From assembly GCA_039000515.1 (NCBI GenBank), contig JBCFYV010000100.1, forward strand, positions 24,377,769 to 24,441,768: a DNA stretch of 64,000 nt, given 5' to 3'. The notes beneath the pieces are model-generated. The model was not told the DNA's origin, did not search any database, and saw only the letters and a list, made by a program, of their open reading frames with translations. The number at the start of each line of letters is the position of its first letter. The stretch's first letter is position 1. The position numbers and the translations under genes were made by a program. This document shows, piece after piece, positions 1-10,805 of the stretch. Source of the stretch: Timema cristinae (taxonomy: Eukaryota; Arthropoda; Insecta; Phasmatodea; Timematidae).

Positions 1-257
1 ATAAAGGAAAAGGACGATGTTTCAATTCTTTTCCTCTTGTATTTCCAATTTACTTGGTTGAAAAATAAATGATGCCATTATTCTAGCACGCTTTTTTCCT
101 AGTTGGCGCCATCTTTATCGAGATCCAATAAGAACAAAACAAATGAGGTTTTGACGAGCTAAGAAGATTTCCTAGCAACCTTTGCAGATGATAAATTTGT
201 GTGTTTGAATGCGGCATTGAACGTGCAATATTTAAACATTTTAAGGAGAAACTTAGC
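1..257. other. Unassigned flank
   Basis: No gene or repeat was recognised here. Short open frames are present but have no family resemblance. Confidence 0.4.
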
Positions 258-1108
258 CAGGGTGTCCAGCCAAACGTTATTTTAAAATTTCCTGACTGTC
301 CCAGGTTTTCCATAAATTAGCATTCTCAACGGGGACACCTGTGTTAAAAGAGGTTCGTGGTGTGTATTAACTGGTAGAAAATTGTTATTTTCACTACTGT
401 AAATAAGAGTCGGGTAATTTTATGGCAAACACTTAAAAAAATTCCAGAAATTTTATAAAATTTCCTTCCTTCTCCCTGCCCCAGCAGATTCAATGGTAGT
501 TCCCTGGATCACAAAATTTCAAAGTGTACAACACACTGCTAACGCTTGTACAACTGATCGTGGGAATAATCATGGAAATCTCATAGTGCACTAATCCAAA
601 GGTTCTGGGTTCGATTCCCGTGTTTAGATGTATTTCTTTTCAATTTACGAATACTTGTATTTTAGGCACACAATTTATTACACATTCTAAAACAATAGCC
701 CAACGTCTAGTACTACACAAGCAGCCCTAGTGCGTAAAGCATGTACTAATGAAATTAAAGGATGAATCCATCCACAAATACTTTGTGTGTGTGCACAGCG
801 TCTTACAACCTGTTTAAGCCAGGATTTCTCAATCTATGGCAATGTGTATATGTGGCATAAAAACAAACGCTTTACAACCATTTCGTGTTAACTAAATGCC
901 ATTTCTAGGCATTGCATTTTTTTGAATGCGATAAATAAAATTTCTTACTCATGTTTTGGTATTTCCTGTGCGAGATTAATAATGTTTATAGACAGGTATT
1001 TATTTAAATTATCTGATTTTCCTTCATTTATAATTCAATTCTCCGACTTGTTCCTGTTTTGACATAAAACATTCCCTGACTTTTCCCGCTTGTAGCCATC
1101 ATGCTTAT
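258..1108 (+). repeat. Possible CAGGGT-type dispersed repeat (Y-family-like)
   Basis: The left end reads CAGGGTGTCCAGCCAAACG and continues into a TTTCCTGACTGTCCCAGG stretch. It closely matches the start of the repeat at 62757 (CAGAGTATCCAGCCAAAG). Near 1069-1108 the text CCCTGACTTTTCCCGC, then TGTAGCCATCATG, looks like the inverted counterpart of the left end. The interior is not clearly alignable, so the right boundary is tentative. An alternative is two independent fragments. Confidence 0.35.
565..640 (+). repeat. tRNA-like SINE fragment
   Basis: GGTTCTGGGTTCGATTCCCG is a clear B-box/T-arm of tRNA type. The upstream A-box half is degraded. It most resembles the D-family head at 53122, where GGTCCCGGGTTCGATTCCCG occurs. 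Only the T-arm half is convincing. Confidence 0.35.
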
Positions 1109-1517
1109 CTGTACGAAACATTGTTTACATCCAGGAAACAGTCCTACTCTCTCCGCTGTGAGAAATTGTCCAATAAAATAAACACCTATAGATCACAAAA
1201 GCTTTCAATATGAATTGACATTCTTCTTTCAGTGATGATTGACGGGTAGCGAAATATGTTTATTTTTTTTACATAAATCGGTAGAAAACTAATAAATATG
1301 TATTTTTTAAACTCTTTAACTTTTATTTTTAAAAATTTGGGTTGGGTGATAATATATCAATACCCACATAGTTATTGTCAAGGAGGATTTTCCAAACAAA
1401 TGAACCAATAACGTTTAAAAGTATAGTCAACTTACTCTCTAAGGTCATTCGACCATCAAAATTGTATAGCTAAAAATGGTGTTAAATGCTTTCGATTCAT
1501 CACAGTTCACCAGTTAT

Positions 1518-1779
1518 AAGGGGTCAAACTTAATATTTGATACATTTTGTGTACCATTGTTAAGGTAAAATAATTAATGCGTGGGGATGAAATTTGGTCT
1601 TACTAGACATTCATATGAGCTGTACCCAATGATATATTATAAATATTATTAATAATATTGATATTTATTCTGTACTTCTCATATGAATGCCAAGTTACAC
1701 ACAATGTCAGCCTCATACATTAATTACTTTACCTTAACAATGGTACACAAAATGCATAGAATATCAAGTTCGACCCCTT
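1518..1779. mobile_element. 262-bp foldback (palindromic MITE-like) element
   Basis: Two arms of about 110 bp are reverse complements of each other around a 40-bp AT loop. The outer ends read AAGGGGTCAAACTTAATATT on the left and, reverse-complemented, AAGGGGTCGAACTTGATATT on the right. Further in, both arms carry TTTTGTGTACCATTGTTAAG and CATTCATATGAG. No coding capacity and no clear target-site duplication were seen. Arm identity is roughly 85% by eye. The transposon superfamily is unknown. Confidence 0.75.
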
Positions 1780-2719
1780 GTCTTCTGCTTTAAGCCGCGA
1801 GACAAGTTAATCTGTGGTTCTATGTTACCTTCACGCAGAATCGAACCAAGATACCCAAGACTTGTGATCAAACACGTGAATATAGTTCAGTTAGTGCTCA
1901 CCGCCGTAAAAAGAGATCCCCACAAGAGTATTAATAATAACAGGCATCGAATCCTTCAGTTTTCATTCGAATGCTCTCTCTCAGCAATCGATTTTTATTC
2001 GCGGGTCCATGACCAGAGTAAGTTCACGGTAAAAAGTAACCGCACATGCGCGATTGATAAAACTCGGCAGCTTTGACCCCAGAGTATGTGACTCGACTCG
2101 AAGACCCCTTCCCAAAAGTTTTTAATGGCACGCATCTTATTGCCTATTTAGGATATCGGTAGACAGTATATAGCCATAGGCTGAGAAAGTTTAATTTGAA
2201 GGAAATAAAGCTAAATTGTATTATGGCTACTAATGAATGCAATGTGATACTTTAAAACCCAATGTGTGATTTTGTTGAATAAAACGTATATTAAAAAAAA
2301 AGACTATGAATATTCACATATGGTCTAGGGTTTGATCGCTTTTCACATTTAAAATTGTTAGTTTTATGCTTATGCAATAATTATGTCAATCGTAAACCTA
2401 CAAGGTAGAATGGGTTTTAATTTCGTGTCCAATTTATGTATAAACAAAATTGTCCATAGATTGTTGATAAAAACTTTGTAATACAAACGACCTTCACAAT
2501 TGTGACAAAGTAGGCTGTAACATCAAGCCGGTATTACAGAGTGATGGCTGGCCCAAACATAAGACTTATAGCATAAGCTTGTTAGTAATAGTTAACAACC
2601 AACATTGAATTAGAGAAATCCCTCAGAAACACAGAAGGATAGAAAAAAAAGTATGTGAAATTTTGAACCTCTAATCGAGTGACGGCAGATCAAATTCCAT
2701 ATTATATAAAGCAAAAAAG
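1780..2719. other. Non-coding stretch, no assigned feature
   Basis: The first 300 bp are less AT-rich and hold a short open frame at 1822-2076 with no recognisable family. A GAATCGAACC motif near 1840 may be a worn tRNA-like head. The remainder is AT-rich and featureless. Confidence 0.3.
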
Positions 2720-3897
2720 TAGAGCGGAACCTCGTTTATCCGGCCCTATTGATCCTGAATAAAATTTCGCATTTTTTAAAACACATTTTTATAGGACAAA
2801 TAATTGATGCATTAAAAAAAACATTTAAATACATTAATTAATTAATTTCGATAATGTAGTCTCAGGGCGAGTACGGTACTGTATTAAACTGAACTAAACG
2901 GAACTGCAATCAGTGGTAGAGTACTGATTTCCCAGCTTAGATAGCGAGGGAGTCAATTTCTGGCAATTTATAGGATTATCCGATTTTCGTTCATCCGGAT
3001 GACGCCCGGTACTAGTTGAGGTGCGTTGTCCTAACTGCGACCGTTACCTGTGACTGCGACTGGAGTATAGCGGCCACGGCCGCAACAAATTGTAGCGACA
3101 TTAGCCGCATAGGATGTTTTCCAAAACACGACTCCAGCCGAAACACAGTCAATTTCGAGATGGATGAGAGTAAAAGTGACCCAAATGACATAACTTTTTT
3201 TTTATGTCTTAGGTGGTTTAATGTGATTGTAAAGCTAAAGTAAAATATAGAAGATGAATATATGCATGCATGTCCTTGTACTTAGGATGTTTTAAATAGT
3301 AGACAGATGGATGTTGTGATATTAGCTTACACAGCACCACATCCTGCGGGTGAGTCATTAGCACCTCCAGTTTTATTTGTTAAAACATTTTTCAAATCAA
3401 TTAACACACAGAATTCAATAACAAATACGCAATATCACTACAACTCTAGCAGTGTTGGTGACCTGGTGGTCTGCGGGTAAGGTGTAGGACTTCTGTGCTG
3501 GAGGTCCGGGTTCAATCCTCTGTCCCAGCACAGATTTATATGATTACTAAACCCTTCCTTCACCTCTGACAAGACGTGTATTAATCACAACTGTGAATGT
3601 GGGAATACCAGGCCTCCACCATGGTTCGGATCCCACGTTAAACTGTAGGTCCTTCATTTCATCTCACAATCACCCTACCATTACACATTAGCGTAAGTGC
3701 GTATAACCCGAACGGGTAGTAAGACGCGGTGCTATTAATACAAAGGCGTACAACCTGAACAGGAGTAAGACGTGGTGCTAATAATAATTAATAATAATAA
3801 TAATAATAATATATAATAATAATAATAATGTAGTCGCATGTAACTGACGTAGCTTGGACAACGCACCTTTTGGCCGGATAAACGCGGTTCCGATGTA
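2720..3897. mobile_element. pogo/Tigger-like DNA transposon remnant, split by a B SINE
   Basis: The left end reads TA-gagCGGAACCTCGTTTATCCGG and the right end, reverse-complemented, TA-catCGGAACCGCGTTTATCCGG. This is the usual pogo/Tigger terminal pattern with TA at each edge. The interior has a further CATCCGGATGACGC motif and a short open frame at 3016-3243 containing an acidic tract, but no recognisable DDE domain. The B SINE at 3459-3832 sits inside and accounts for about a third of the length. What remains is about 800 bp, so this is a deleted, non-autonomous copy. Confidence 0.65.
3459..3832 (+). repeat. SINE family B, copy with doubled 3' tail
   Basis: A tRNA-like head (GTGACCTGGTGGTCTGCGGG, B-box GGGTTCAATCC) is followed by the B body, with CCAGGCCTCCACCATGGTTC and CACAATCACCCTACCATTAC. 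The tail CCCGAACGGGTAGTAAGACG ends near 3731. A second, diverged tail (CAACCTGAACAGGAGTAAGA) follows at 3747-3780, then an AAT microsatellite to 3832. The copy lies inside the pogo-like element, so it is the younger of the two. Confidence 0.85.
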
Positions 3898-4164
3898 TAG
3901 TTACATCTAAAAAATTGACTCAGCTAGACTCCACACAAATTCAACCCATGGATGAAATGAAAACAGTATTTGATTTGGGGCGAGTTTGCTCAGTAAGCAA
4001 AACCATGAACGAGCTGTGGTCGTCGGCCAATCACCACAAGCCAAAAAGAATAAGGTTTTACTGCCCCTGTATATATCTGCAACGCGTTCTGACTATTAAG
4101 CTACAGTTAATTTGTTTTTAGTGTAGTGATATGAGGACGAAATTTTAATAATAATAATAATATT

Positions 4165-4409
4165 TAGCACCGCGTCTTACTACCCGTTCGGGTTTTACGC
4201 TTTAAGTACTAATTACGCTAATGGATTAGGAATTGGGAAGGTTGAATTAGAGGAAGTGAACCTGCATTTGCGTGGAGGTAGAGTGGAAAACCATTTAGGA
4301 AAAACCACCCCCAGTTCACCCGACCGAGATTCGAACCTCGATCTCCCCGTCCTCAGCAGTCGAGCTAAACACGACAAGCGCCTTAGCCAACTACGCCACC
4401 GAGGCGGGT
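4165..4409 (-). repeat. SINE family A, near full length
   Basis: Read on the minus strand, the tRNA-like head GCCTCGGTGGCGTAGTTGGC is followed by a T-arm GAGGTTCGAATCTCGGTCGG. Next come the body (CTCCACGCAAATGCAGG) and the tail with CCCGAACGGGTAGTAAGACG and an AAT run. The T-arm and A-box are well preserved, so this is a young copy. Flanking TAATAATAA on both sides is too simple to prove a target-site duplication. Confidence 0.88.
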
Positions 4410-6734
4410 AATAATAAATAATTATAAAGGGTGAATATGTATAGTGAAACAAAACTCTTTTAGCGACAATTTAATGCCTAATTTTTGTTCTAACACAGCT
4501 ATTCATTACATAATAAACATTTAATGATTTCTACTCAATGTGAGATCATCGTTAACATCAACTATTTATTATTTTATTTTAAATAAGAAAAAAATATTAT
4601 AAATATTATTTTAGGTAAGTTGATTTTGGCTCACAACGCCATTTTATGTAGTTTTCACGAATTATATTACTTCAATAACCTGTGGACACTTTGTTATATA
4701 CAATTTAAATTATTGTCTACCTATTACTGTATTAAGTTTGATTTTTTATAGTTTATTAACCAAGAGCTAATGTAATAAAAATTACACGTACACAAAATTA
4801 CATTTACAAAAAATGTTTTCACACATAAACAAAATACTTTATTAAAATAAGAAAATATTTTACAACACCTAAGTCACTTTTGAACATTATGTTTTATTTA
4901 TTTATAATAGGATTACAAAAGTAAATTAATGTATGAATAAAGGCTGGATAAATTGTTTAAAACACAAGTTTGTTTCCCAAACAATTATGACGAGATTTGT
5001 TATTTATAAATTAGCTAGTTACAGTACAGTTTAAAACTATGTATAAAACGCTTACTAAATTTTACTGAGCTAGGAATTATTTATCTTTTAAGTCGATATA
5101 AAGGTTTAAGTAGATTATAAAGTTTCGAAATAAGATTTATTTAATCAGCAGCTTCATGGCGTGGTCAAAACCGGCTCTGGTAGCTCTACCAAGTCAAATC
5201 CCTGTCTGGTCAAAGTTATTTAGTCCTAAAGTGATGAAAAATCAGGTATTCTAAGACGGTTTCTGAAGTCTCTTAGGAGTGCGGCGTGTTAATAGCCTAA
5301 AAACCACCGTGATCACTTTTTTTTTTAAGTTTTGAAATTTCCTCACGTTTTATAAGTTGTCATTTGTTCACTCTTTTCTACTAAATCTTGACATAGGAAT
5401 TATTAAAGAAAGATATGTAATACTTTGTAAGACTTTTCTAATTTTTCCGCCACACCAAATTTCTTGACTTTTACAGGTTTTCCTTAAATTCAGTAAGATA
5501 TTTTGTTGAAGCTTAGTTTCAATATGATTTTAACAATAATCAGAACTAATTTAGTTTTTTCATGTTTCAGGAGGGGGTGGCGGCTGAAGGAGGGAGGAAA
5601 GGAGGAGTGTTTAACTCTTTAGTCATTCCACCCCGCCCCCCTTTCGAGAGAAAGCCGGACAAGACGAGACTAACGCCTTACACCACATACACATATCGTG
5701 TCAGTTTTTTAAATTAAATGTGAAAATGAAAGCTCATCCGCTGCAGCGCACCCTTAGAATGAACGGTTTAGCCAACCGGTTCCGTCACAACCGTTATTAG
5801 TCCGCGTCACATTCCTGGCGTGGCTGGGCTTCCTTCCCTCTCGAAATACACCGCGCTACTCTAGCACCGTCACTTGACCGATACCAAAAGCGGAAACGGA
5901 CCTTTATCCTCAAGATAGCTGACCCGGGTTGTGGCGTAGGATGTGGCGAAGGAGTGTTGATTAGGGACAGCGTTGGGGTGGTAAAAACACACCCAATTGG
6001 AGGGCAAAGGTGGATTGCCATAACAACATAGTAAAGTATTATTCTGGGATTAGAAATAAAAATAGACAATATGATAAACAGTATGTCAAGTGTTTCAAAA
6101 GAGCTTAACAAAGATATCGGCCCTGTCAACCAAGGTATTATAATTTCCATAAATGTTGAACGAAAAGGACTAACTCAACAGAGTCTTATAGATAGCTAAA
6201 TAAGCTCCTATAGTTATTTGAAAATCACCAATGTAATCTTTGTACCTTCTGACTTTTGACAAACAAGATAAATAAAAAACCTTTGGTGCACTCGTCAAAA
6301 ATGAAGGTTTACCCTTCTAGCATATGAAAATTCAGAGCTGTAGGCTACGAGGGATAAAAATATGCAATTATACTTTTATTACCAAGGAACATATCAATCA
6401 GGAACTAGAAATATTCTAAAATGTCAAAGTCAAAAGGAACTTCTTGCAAATTTAATATTAATCAGTTTCTTAGTTTCATCTTAGTTGTTATTATTGTTTT
6501 TGAGCAATACAATTTTAATATTAAAAAACATATTACAATTTAACGTTGTTTAATAAATTATTTATATTTTCTAGCAAAACTTGTGTATGTGTGTGAGATG
6601 GGAAGATTAAAATAATGAGTATTAATGTCGCAATTATTTTAATATGGAAGAATAATTAGCAATATAACCTTAAGGAGATCAAATCGGTACAGCGATTACG
6701 AAATATTTATTTTTTATTTATTATTTATTTTTAA
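4410..6734. other. AT-rich intergenic DNA with a GC-richer island
   Basis: 4410-5560 is very AT-rich, with a CTTGACTTTTACAGGTTTTC motif at about 5462 like that of the Y/X repeats. 5560-5960 is clearly richer in G and C and holds a 117-residue minus-strand open frame (5797-6150) that resembles no family I know. 5960-6734 is again AT-rich and unassigned. Confidence 0.35.
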
Positions 6735-7185
6735 ATCAAAATATGGTTCACACCAAAATAAAATTTAAAGATTCCAACAGTACTCTTTTTCCTTAACAAC
6801 CCTATGGTTTGAGTTTTATTTATAGAAAAAAAAGTGTTAAAATGTAACATTAGCTCCTTTTCATGGACTTTTTAATAATATTTAGGGAGGTATGAGACTC
6901 GGCTTGATGAAACAGGGCTCTAGATTTAGCTTTCCTATAAAATATACAGATTTTTTCAAAGATATTTGTGAATTAGTAACGATTCTTCTTTACCTAAATA
7001 TAAGATGTTTCGTTCTTAATCCCGCTCCCTTTTTCATTAACATGATAAAGTATGGTTGTAGGTAAAGGGCGAAAGGGAATATAAGCTTAGACCGAATAGA
7101 GAAGTAGTCCCAGAAAACGGCACAGACCATTGAAATAAAACCATGTCCCTGACAGCGAATGATAATTTATCCCTGGCCGAGGTGG
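6735..7185 (-). repeat. Dispersed repeat family X, copy 1
   Basis: Reverse-complemented, this matches copies at 19925 and 42660. Shared landmarks in order are an ATCGCTGTCGGG-like start, GGAACTACTT, a CTTATACTCCC stretch, ACAACCA, CTAGAGCCC..CATCAAG, and ATTTTGGTGTGAA. There is no coding capacity. The copies share order and spacing but have diverged, so this is an old family first seen here by in-window comparison. Confidence 0.65.
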
Positions 7186-7601
7186 CCCCGTTAATTCGAT
7201 ATCAGATGGTGTTTGATGTACTGCCGTTTGAATTCTAATGTTGATCTCCCCAAAAAGTATCTGAAATGCAACTATCCTTGTATGTTTAATTTGATCGTAA
7301 TAAATTCCTATGGTGTTATCGGATCGTTGTAAAAATATATGAACGATAGCCAGTATTTGTATCCAATATCTTGGGCAGTCACAGCTGTACAGGATAAACA
7401 TTTCATGTTCAAATAAACATCATTAGGGTGTGGTGATTTGACCCCTTGAACATGGAACAAAGTGCCAAGCACGCTAGCTACTGGGCCAAACACATCCCCA
7501 ATATTTAATTAGGACTGGCTTCATGTGAACTTGAGTGTTCTACACGATAAATTTCCGAGCCGCGTTTAAGACGTTTATTAAGTCCGTGTTGTTTAAGAAG
7601 T

Positions 7602-7878
7602 TGGTGACCTGGCGGTCTAGGGGTAAGGTGTCAGACTTCTGTGCTGGGTATTCGGGTTTTAATCCTCTCTGTCTTGGCAGAGATTTATCGGATCGACAAA
7701 CCCTTCCTTCACCTCTTGACAAGACGTGTATTAATCACAACTTGTGAATGTGTAGAATGCCAGGCCTCCACCGTGGTTCGGATCCCACGTTGAACTGTAG
7801 GTCCTCCATTTCATCTCACAATCATCCTACCATCACACATTAGTGAGCATAACCCGAACGGGTAGTAATACCCGGTGC

Positions 7879-7912
<34 letters not shown>
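7602..7912 (+). repeat. SINE family B, full-length
   Basis: Head GTGACCTGGCGGTCTAGGGG, body with GCCAGGCCTCCACCGTGGTT, tail ACCCGAACGGGTAGTAATAC and a long AAT run. Preceded by TT(G) and followed by AATTAGG; no clean duplication was seen. A minus-strand open frame over the head is a shadow of the SINE. Confidence 0.88.
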
Positions 7913-7913
<1 letters not shown>

Positions 7914-8414
7914 TAGGTGTATGATTTTTTTTATATCATTTTTAACTAAATGTAGGTGAAAGTTACCAGCAGGCTTATGTCCTGATAAAAAGTTTAAATT
8001 TTGACTATGAATTTTTTTAAATACCGGACGTTTTACACGAAAATTGTACTTATGAGATTTTTCTTCATTCTAATGTGAAATGCAAGCGTTAACATGATAG
8101 CCCCTCATGGTTCAAACATCGTAGAATACTGACAAGCAGCTGTGTTTTCTTATAAGGCCAAGAGAGCTTTATTTCAATGCAAATCAAAGTGGCATATCAA
8201 TAGCTTCTCGTGGGACTGCGTAGGTGGCTAAGATGTTGCGCTTAGGTTAAAAATATTGACACAAACTTTAACTGTACAAGAGTGTGGTGTTTAACAGAAT
8301 TAATACAAAACTATTTATATATGTTGTGTCAATATTTAAACCAAGTACATCTATCTGACTGGCAATACCTCAGCTACTTAAATTATATGATAGGAGAAAG
8401 AGACACTCGCAAAA
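7913..8414. other. Non-coding spacer
   Basis: No gene or recognisable repeat. The open frame beginning at 8282 runs into the next SINE and is not a gene. Confidence 0.35.
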
Positions 8415-8418
8415 ACGA

Positions 8419-8453
<35 letters not shown>

Positions 8454-8730
8454 GCACCGCGTCTTACTACCCGTTCGGGTTATACGCACTTACGCTAATG
8501 TGTAATGGTAGGGTGATTGTGATATGAAATGAAGGACCTACATTTTAACGTGGAATCCGAACCACGGTGGTGGCCTGGCATTCCACACATTCACAAGATG
8601 TCTTGTCAGAGGTGTAGGAAGGGTTTGGTTATCAGATAAATCTTTGCCGGGACCGAGGATTGAACCCCGGCCACCAGCACAGAAGTCTGACACCTTACCC
8701 CTAGACCACCAGGTCACCCAACACGATATT
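8415..8730 (-). repeat. SINE family B with target-site duplication
   Basis: A full-length minus-strand copy, with its ATT tail at 8423-8452 and its head ending near 8720. ACGATATT at 8415-8422 is repeated at 8723-8730 and is the target-site duplication. The tail CGTCTTACTACCCGTTCGGG (reverse orientation) is intact, so this is a recent insertion. Confidence 0.92.
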
Positions 8731-9535
8731 AAAGCTGAAATTTTTCACTCTGAAAAGTCCAAAAATCCACACATTTTGGTTGATCATTAAGACCTAAATG
8801 CTTTGGAAACGAAAGGTAAATAGTATAAGAGCAGAGAATGGATCTTTGTGAATCGAATGAGGTAATTTAATGAGGGGCTCACAATACAAATTGTAATGTC
8901 TTCTGTATCTTCCTAATACCCCGTTTTTTCTCTCACCACCCTACAACTACACCCAAGAATGTTTTATTGTTTGGGAATGTCTGTCTGCTCGACTAATCTA
9001 GGCTCATGCACGCTTATCCAGGAACGTGTTTTTTAACATCACAATTTTAAAAACTGAGCATTTTAAGACGTGTGGAAGGTAACCAAGATAGCTAAACATT
9101 AAATATGAGGAATTTATGTGACGTCAATATGAACCGTTCCCTCAAGTGGTAGATAAGATTACATGGAAATCAACCAAGCAAACAAGACCTACAAGTTCGG
9201 GAAACAAGGTTTGCACCATCCATCCCCCCTTCTCCTCTTAAAAAAAACTTTCGCAAAATAAATAAAATAAAGAGAGAGAGATAGACCCCAAGGGGACTAG
9301 GGCCAATTATAACAAAACGTTAGGAGACCCGAAATAGACGGATATGTCTGCACGCCCTCGGTACTTACACAACACCACGATTTATATTAACCTTCCGCGG
9401 ACAACTTACCGCTTCTCTATCGTACACCAACCAGTGCACCATATCCGCACCAGATTGAAGCAAACTTATTCTACATGAAATCATCTAATTTGAAAATACC
9501 ACCGTACCCAAACTGATCACTTGATTTATTTTATA
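8731..9535. other. Non-coding spacer
   Basis: Nothing recognised beyond a short purine run near 9275. Confidence 0.35.
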
Positions 9536-10116
9536 CTAGCTTTTACCCGTCGCGGCTTCGCCCGCAATAAATGATAAAATCTTTTAATTCTTAACTCAAC
9601 TGTTTTGGTCATAAGTCTAACTTTAATTTTTTCAAATATCTATGTGTTTTTCTCAGTTGTAGCTGTAAATAATTTTGCCGTATTTTAATTTTCACTTTTA
9701 AATATTTCGTAATAAAAAATTTATATTATTTAAGTTATCAATTATATATTTTTTTAAATTTTTACCTTCATAATTAGTAAAATAAATAAATAAATTAAAA
9801 TTTAAAAAAAATCGAACTACATAGCTAAAATCATATCATATTTATTATTTATTAGTATGAAACTACGTCGCACAAATTACTATTTACTTTGATTACAAAA
9901 TATTAAATCACAAATTCTTAAATAACAACGTTTCAATAACATTATAATCATATATTTATTATTATTTAAAATCAAAGGTTGGGAATAGTCCTATATGTTA
10001 TTCCATGACATATTCTACCAACGTACAAAGTTTCATTCGAATCCGTTCAGCAGTTTTGGCGTGATTGAGTAACAAACATCCAAACACACAAACTTTTGCA
10101 CTTATAATATTAGTAA
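9536..10116 (+). repeat. Repeat with TTCGCCCGC-type 5' end (family E)
   Basis: It opens with ACTAGCTTTTACCCGTCGCG and GGCTTCGCCCGC. It closes with ATCCGTTCAGCAGTTTTGGC, GTAACAAACATCCAAACACA and TATAATATTAGTAAGAT. This pairing of ends is common in invertebrate, especially arthropod, interspersed repeats. The AT-rich body has no open frame. I recall the motif but not a secure family name. Confidence 0.6.
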
Positions 10117-10126
10117 GATCCAATTT

Positions 10127-10422
10127 TTTATAGATAATATTAATTTTTTAAATTTTAAAAAAAGTGTTGATTCTATTAATTTATTAATAATATGAATAAG
10201 AGATCTGAAAAAGACAAACTAAAATAAGCTTTGGCCCATATGAGAAGGTAGGTCTAATGTAGATAAGGGCTGTATTTATAGATAATATTAATTTTTTAAA
10301 TTTAAAAAAAAGTGTTGATTCTATTAATTTATTAATAATATGAATAAGAGATCTGAAAAAGACAAACTAAAATAAGCTTTGGCCCATATGAGAAGGGAGG
10401 TCTAATGTAGATAAGGGCTGTA
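10127..10422 (+). repeat. 148-bp tandem duplication
   Basis: Two adjacent copies, 10127-10274 and 10275-10422, start at TTTATAGATAATATT and end at AAGGGCTGTA. They differ only in an A/T-run position and one T/G, which points to a very recent duplication. Confidence 0.9.
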
Positions 10423-10489
10423 GACTCCTTGCTCAAAAACCATAAACCTCAAGTGTTATTATTAATTATGTATATATTGAATAATTAAT

Positions 10490-10550
10490 AATAATAATAA
10501 TAATAATTTCTAACTGGCGCATATTCCAAACGGGTAGAAAGACACGGTGC
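10490..10550 (+). repeat. SINE tail fragment
   Basis: An AAT run followed by CCAAACGGGTAGAAAGACAC and GGTGCT resembles the shared A/B tail without any body. Confidence 0.45.
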
Positions 10551-10566
10551 TTAAAAAACTAACTCT

Positions 10567-10805
10567 TTAACACCATATCTTACTACCCATTCGGGTTATA
10601 CGTTTATATACTAATTTCGCCAATGGGCTAGGGTTGATGAAGATTGAATTTGAAGGAAGTGTACCCTCATTTGAATGGAGAGAGAGGGGGGGAATCATTT
10701 AGGAAAAAACACCATTACACCCAACCGGGATCGAACCACGACATCTCCAACATCGGAAGTCTAGTCTAGTGAGAGAATAGCACCTTAGACCAGCGATTCG
10801 GTGGC
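10567..10805 (-). repeat. SINE family A, older subtype
   Basis: The tail (CTTACTACCCATTCGGG in reverse) is followed by the body and a T-arm near 10722-10745. The head GCCACCGAATCGCTGGTCTA belongs to the older subtype that reads GACCGCATGGTCTAAGG elsewhere. A poly-G run lies just past the head at about 10810-10832. Confidence 0.7.

Noticed and set aside
4213..4452. Arginine-rich 79-codon frame as a peptide gene
   Set aside because: It is the translation of a SINE A tRNA head; equivalent frames occur over other copies.
5797..6150. 117-codon open frame as a gene
   Set aside because: Composition is irregular, no domain or splice context was recognised, and it spans a GC-rich island beside AT-rich DNA.
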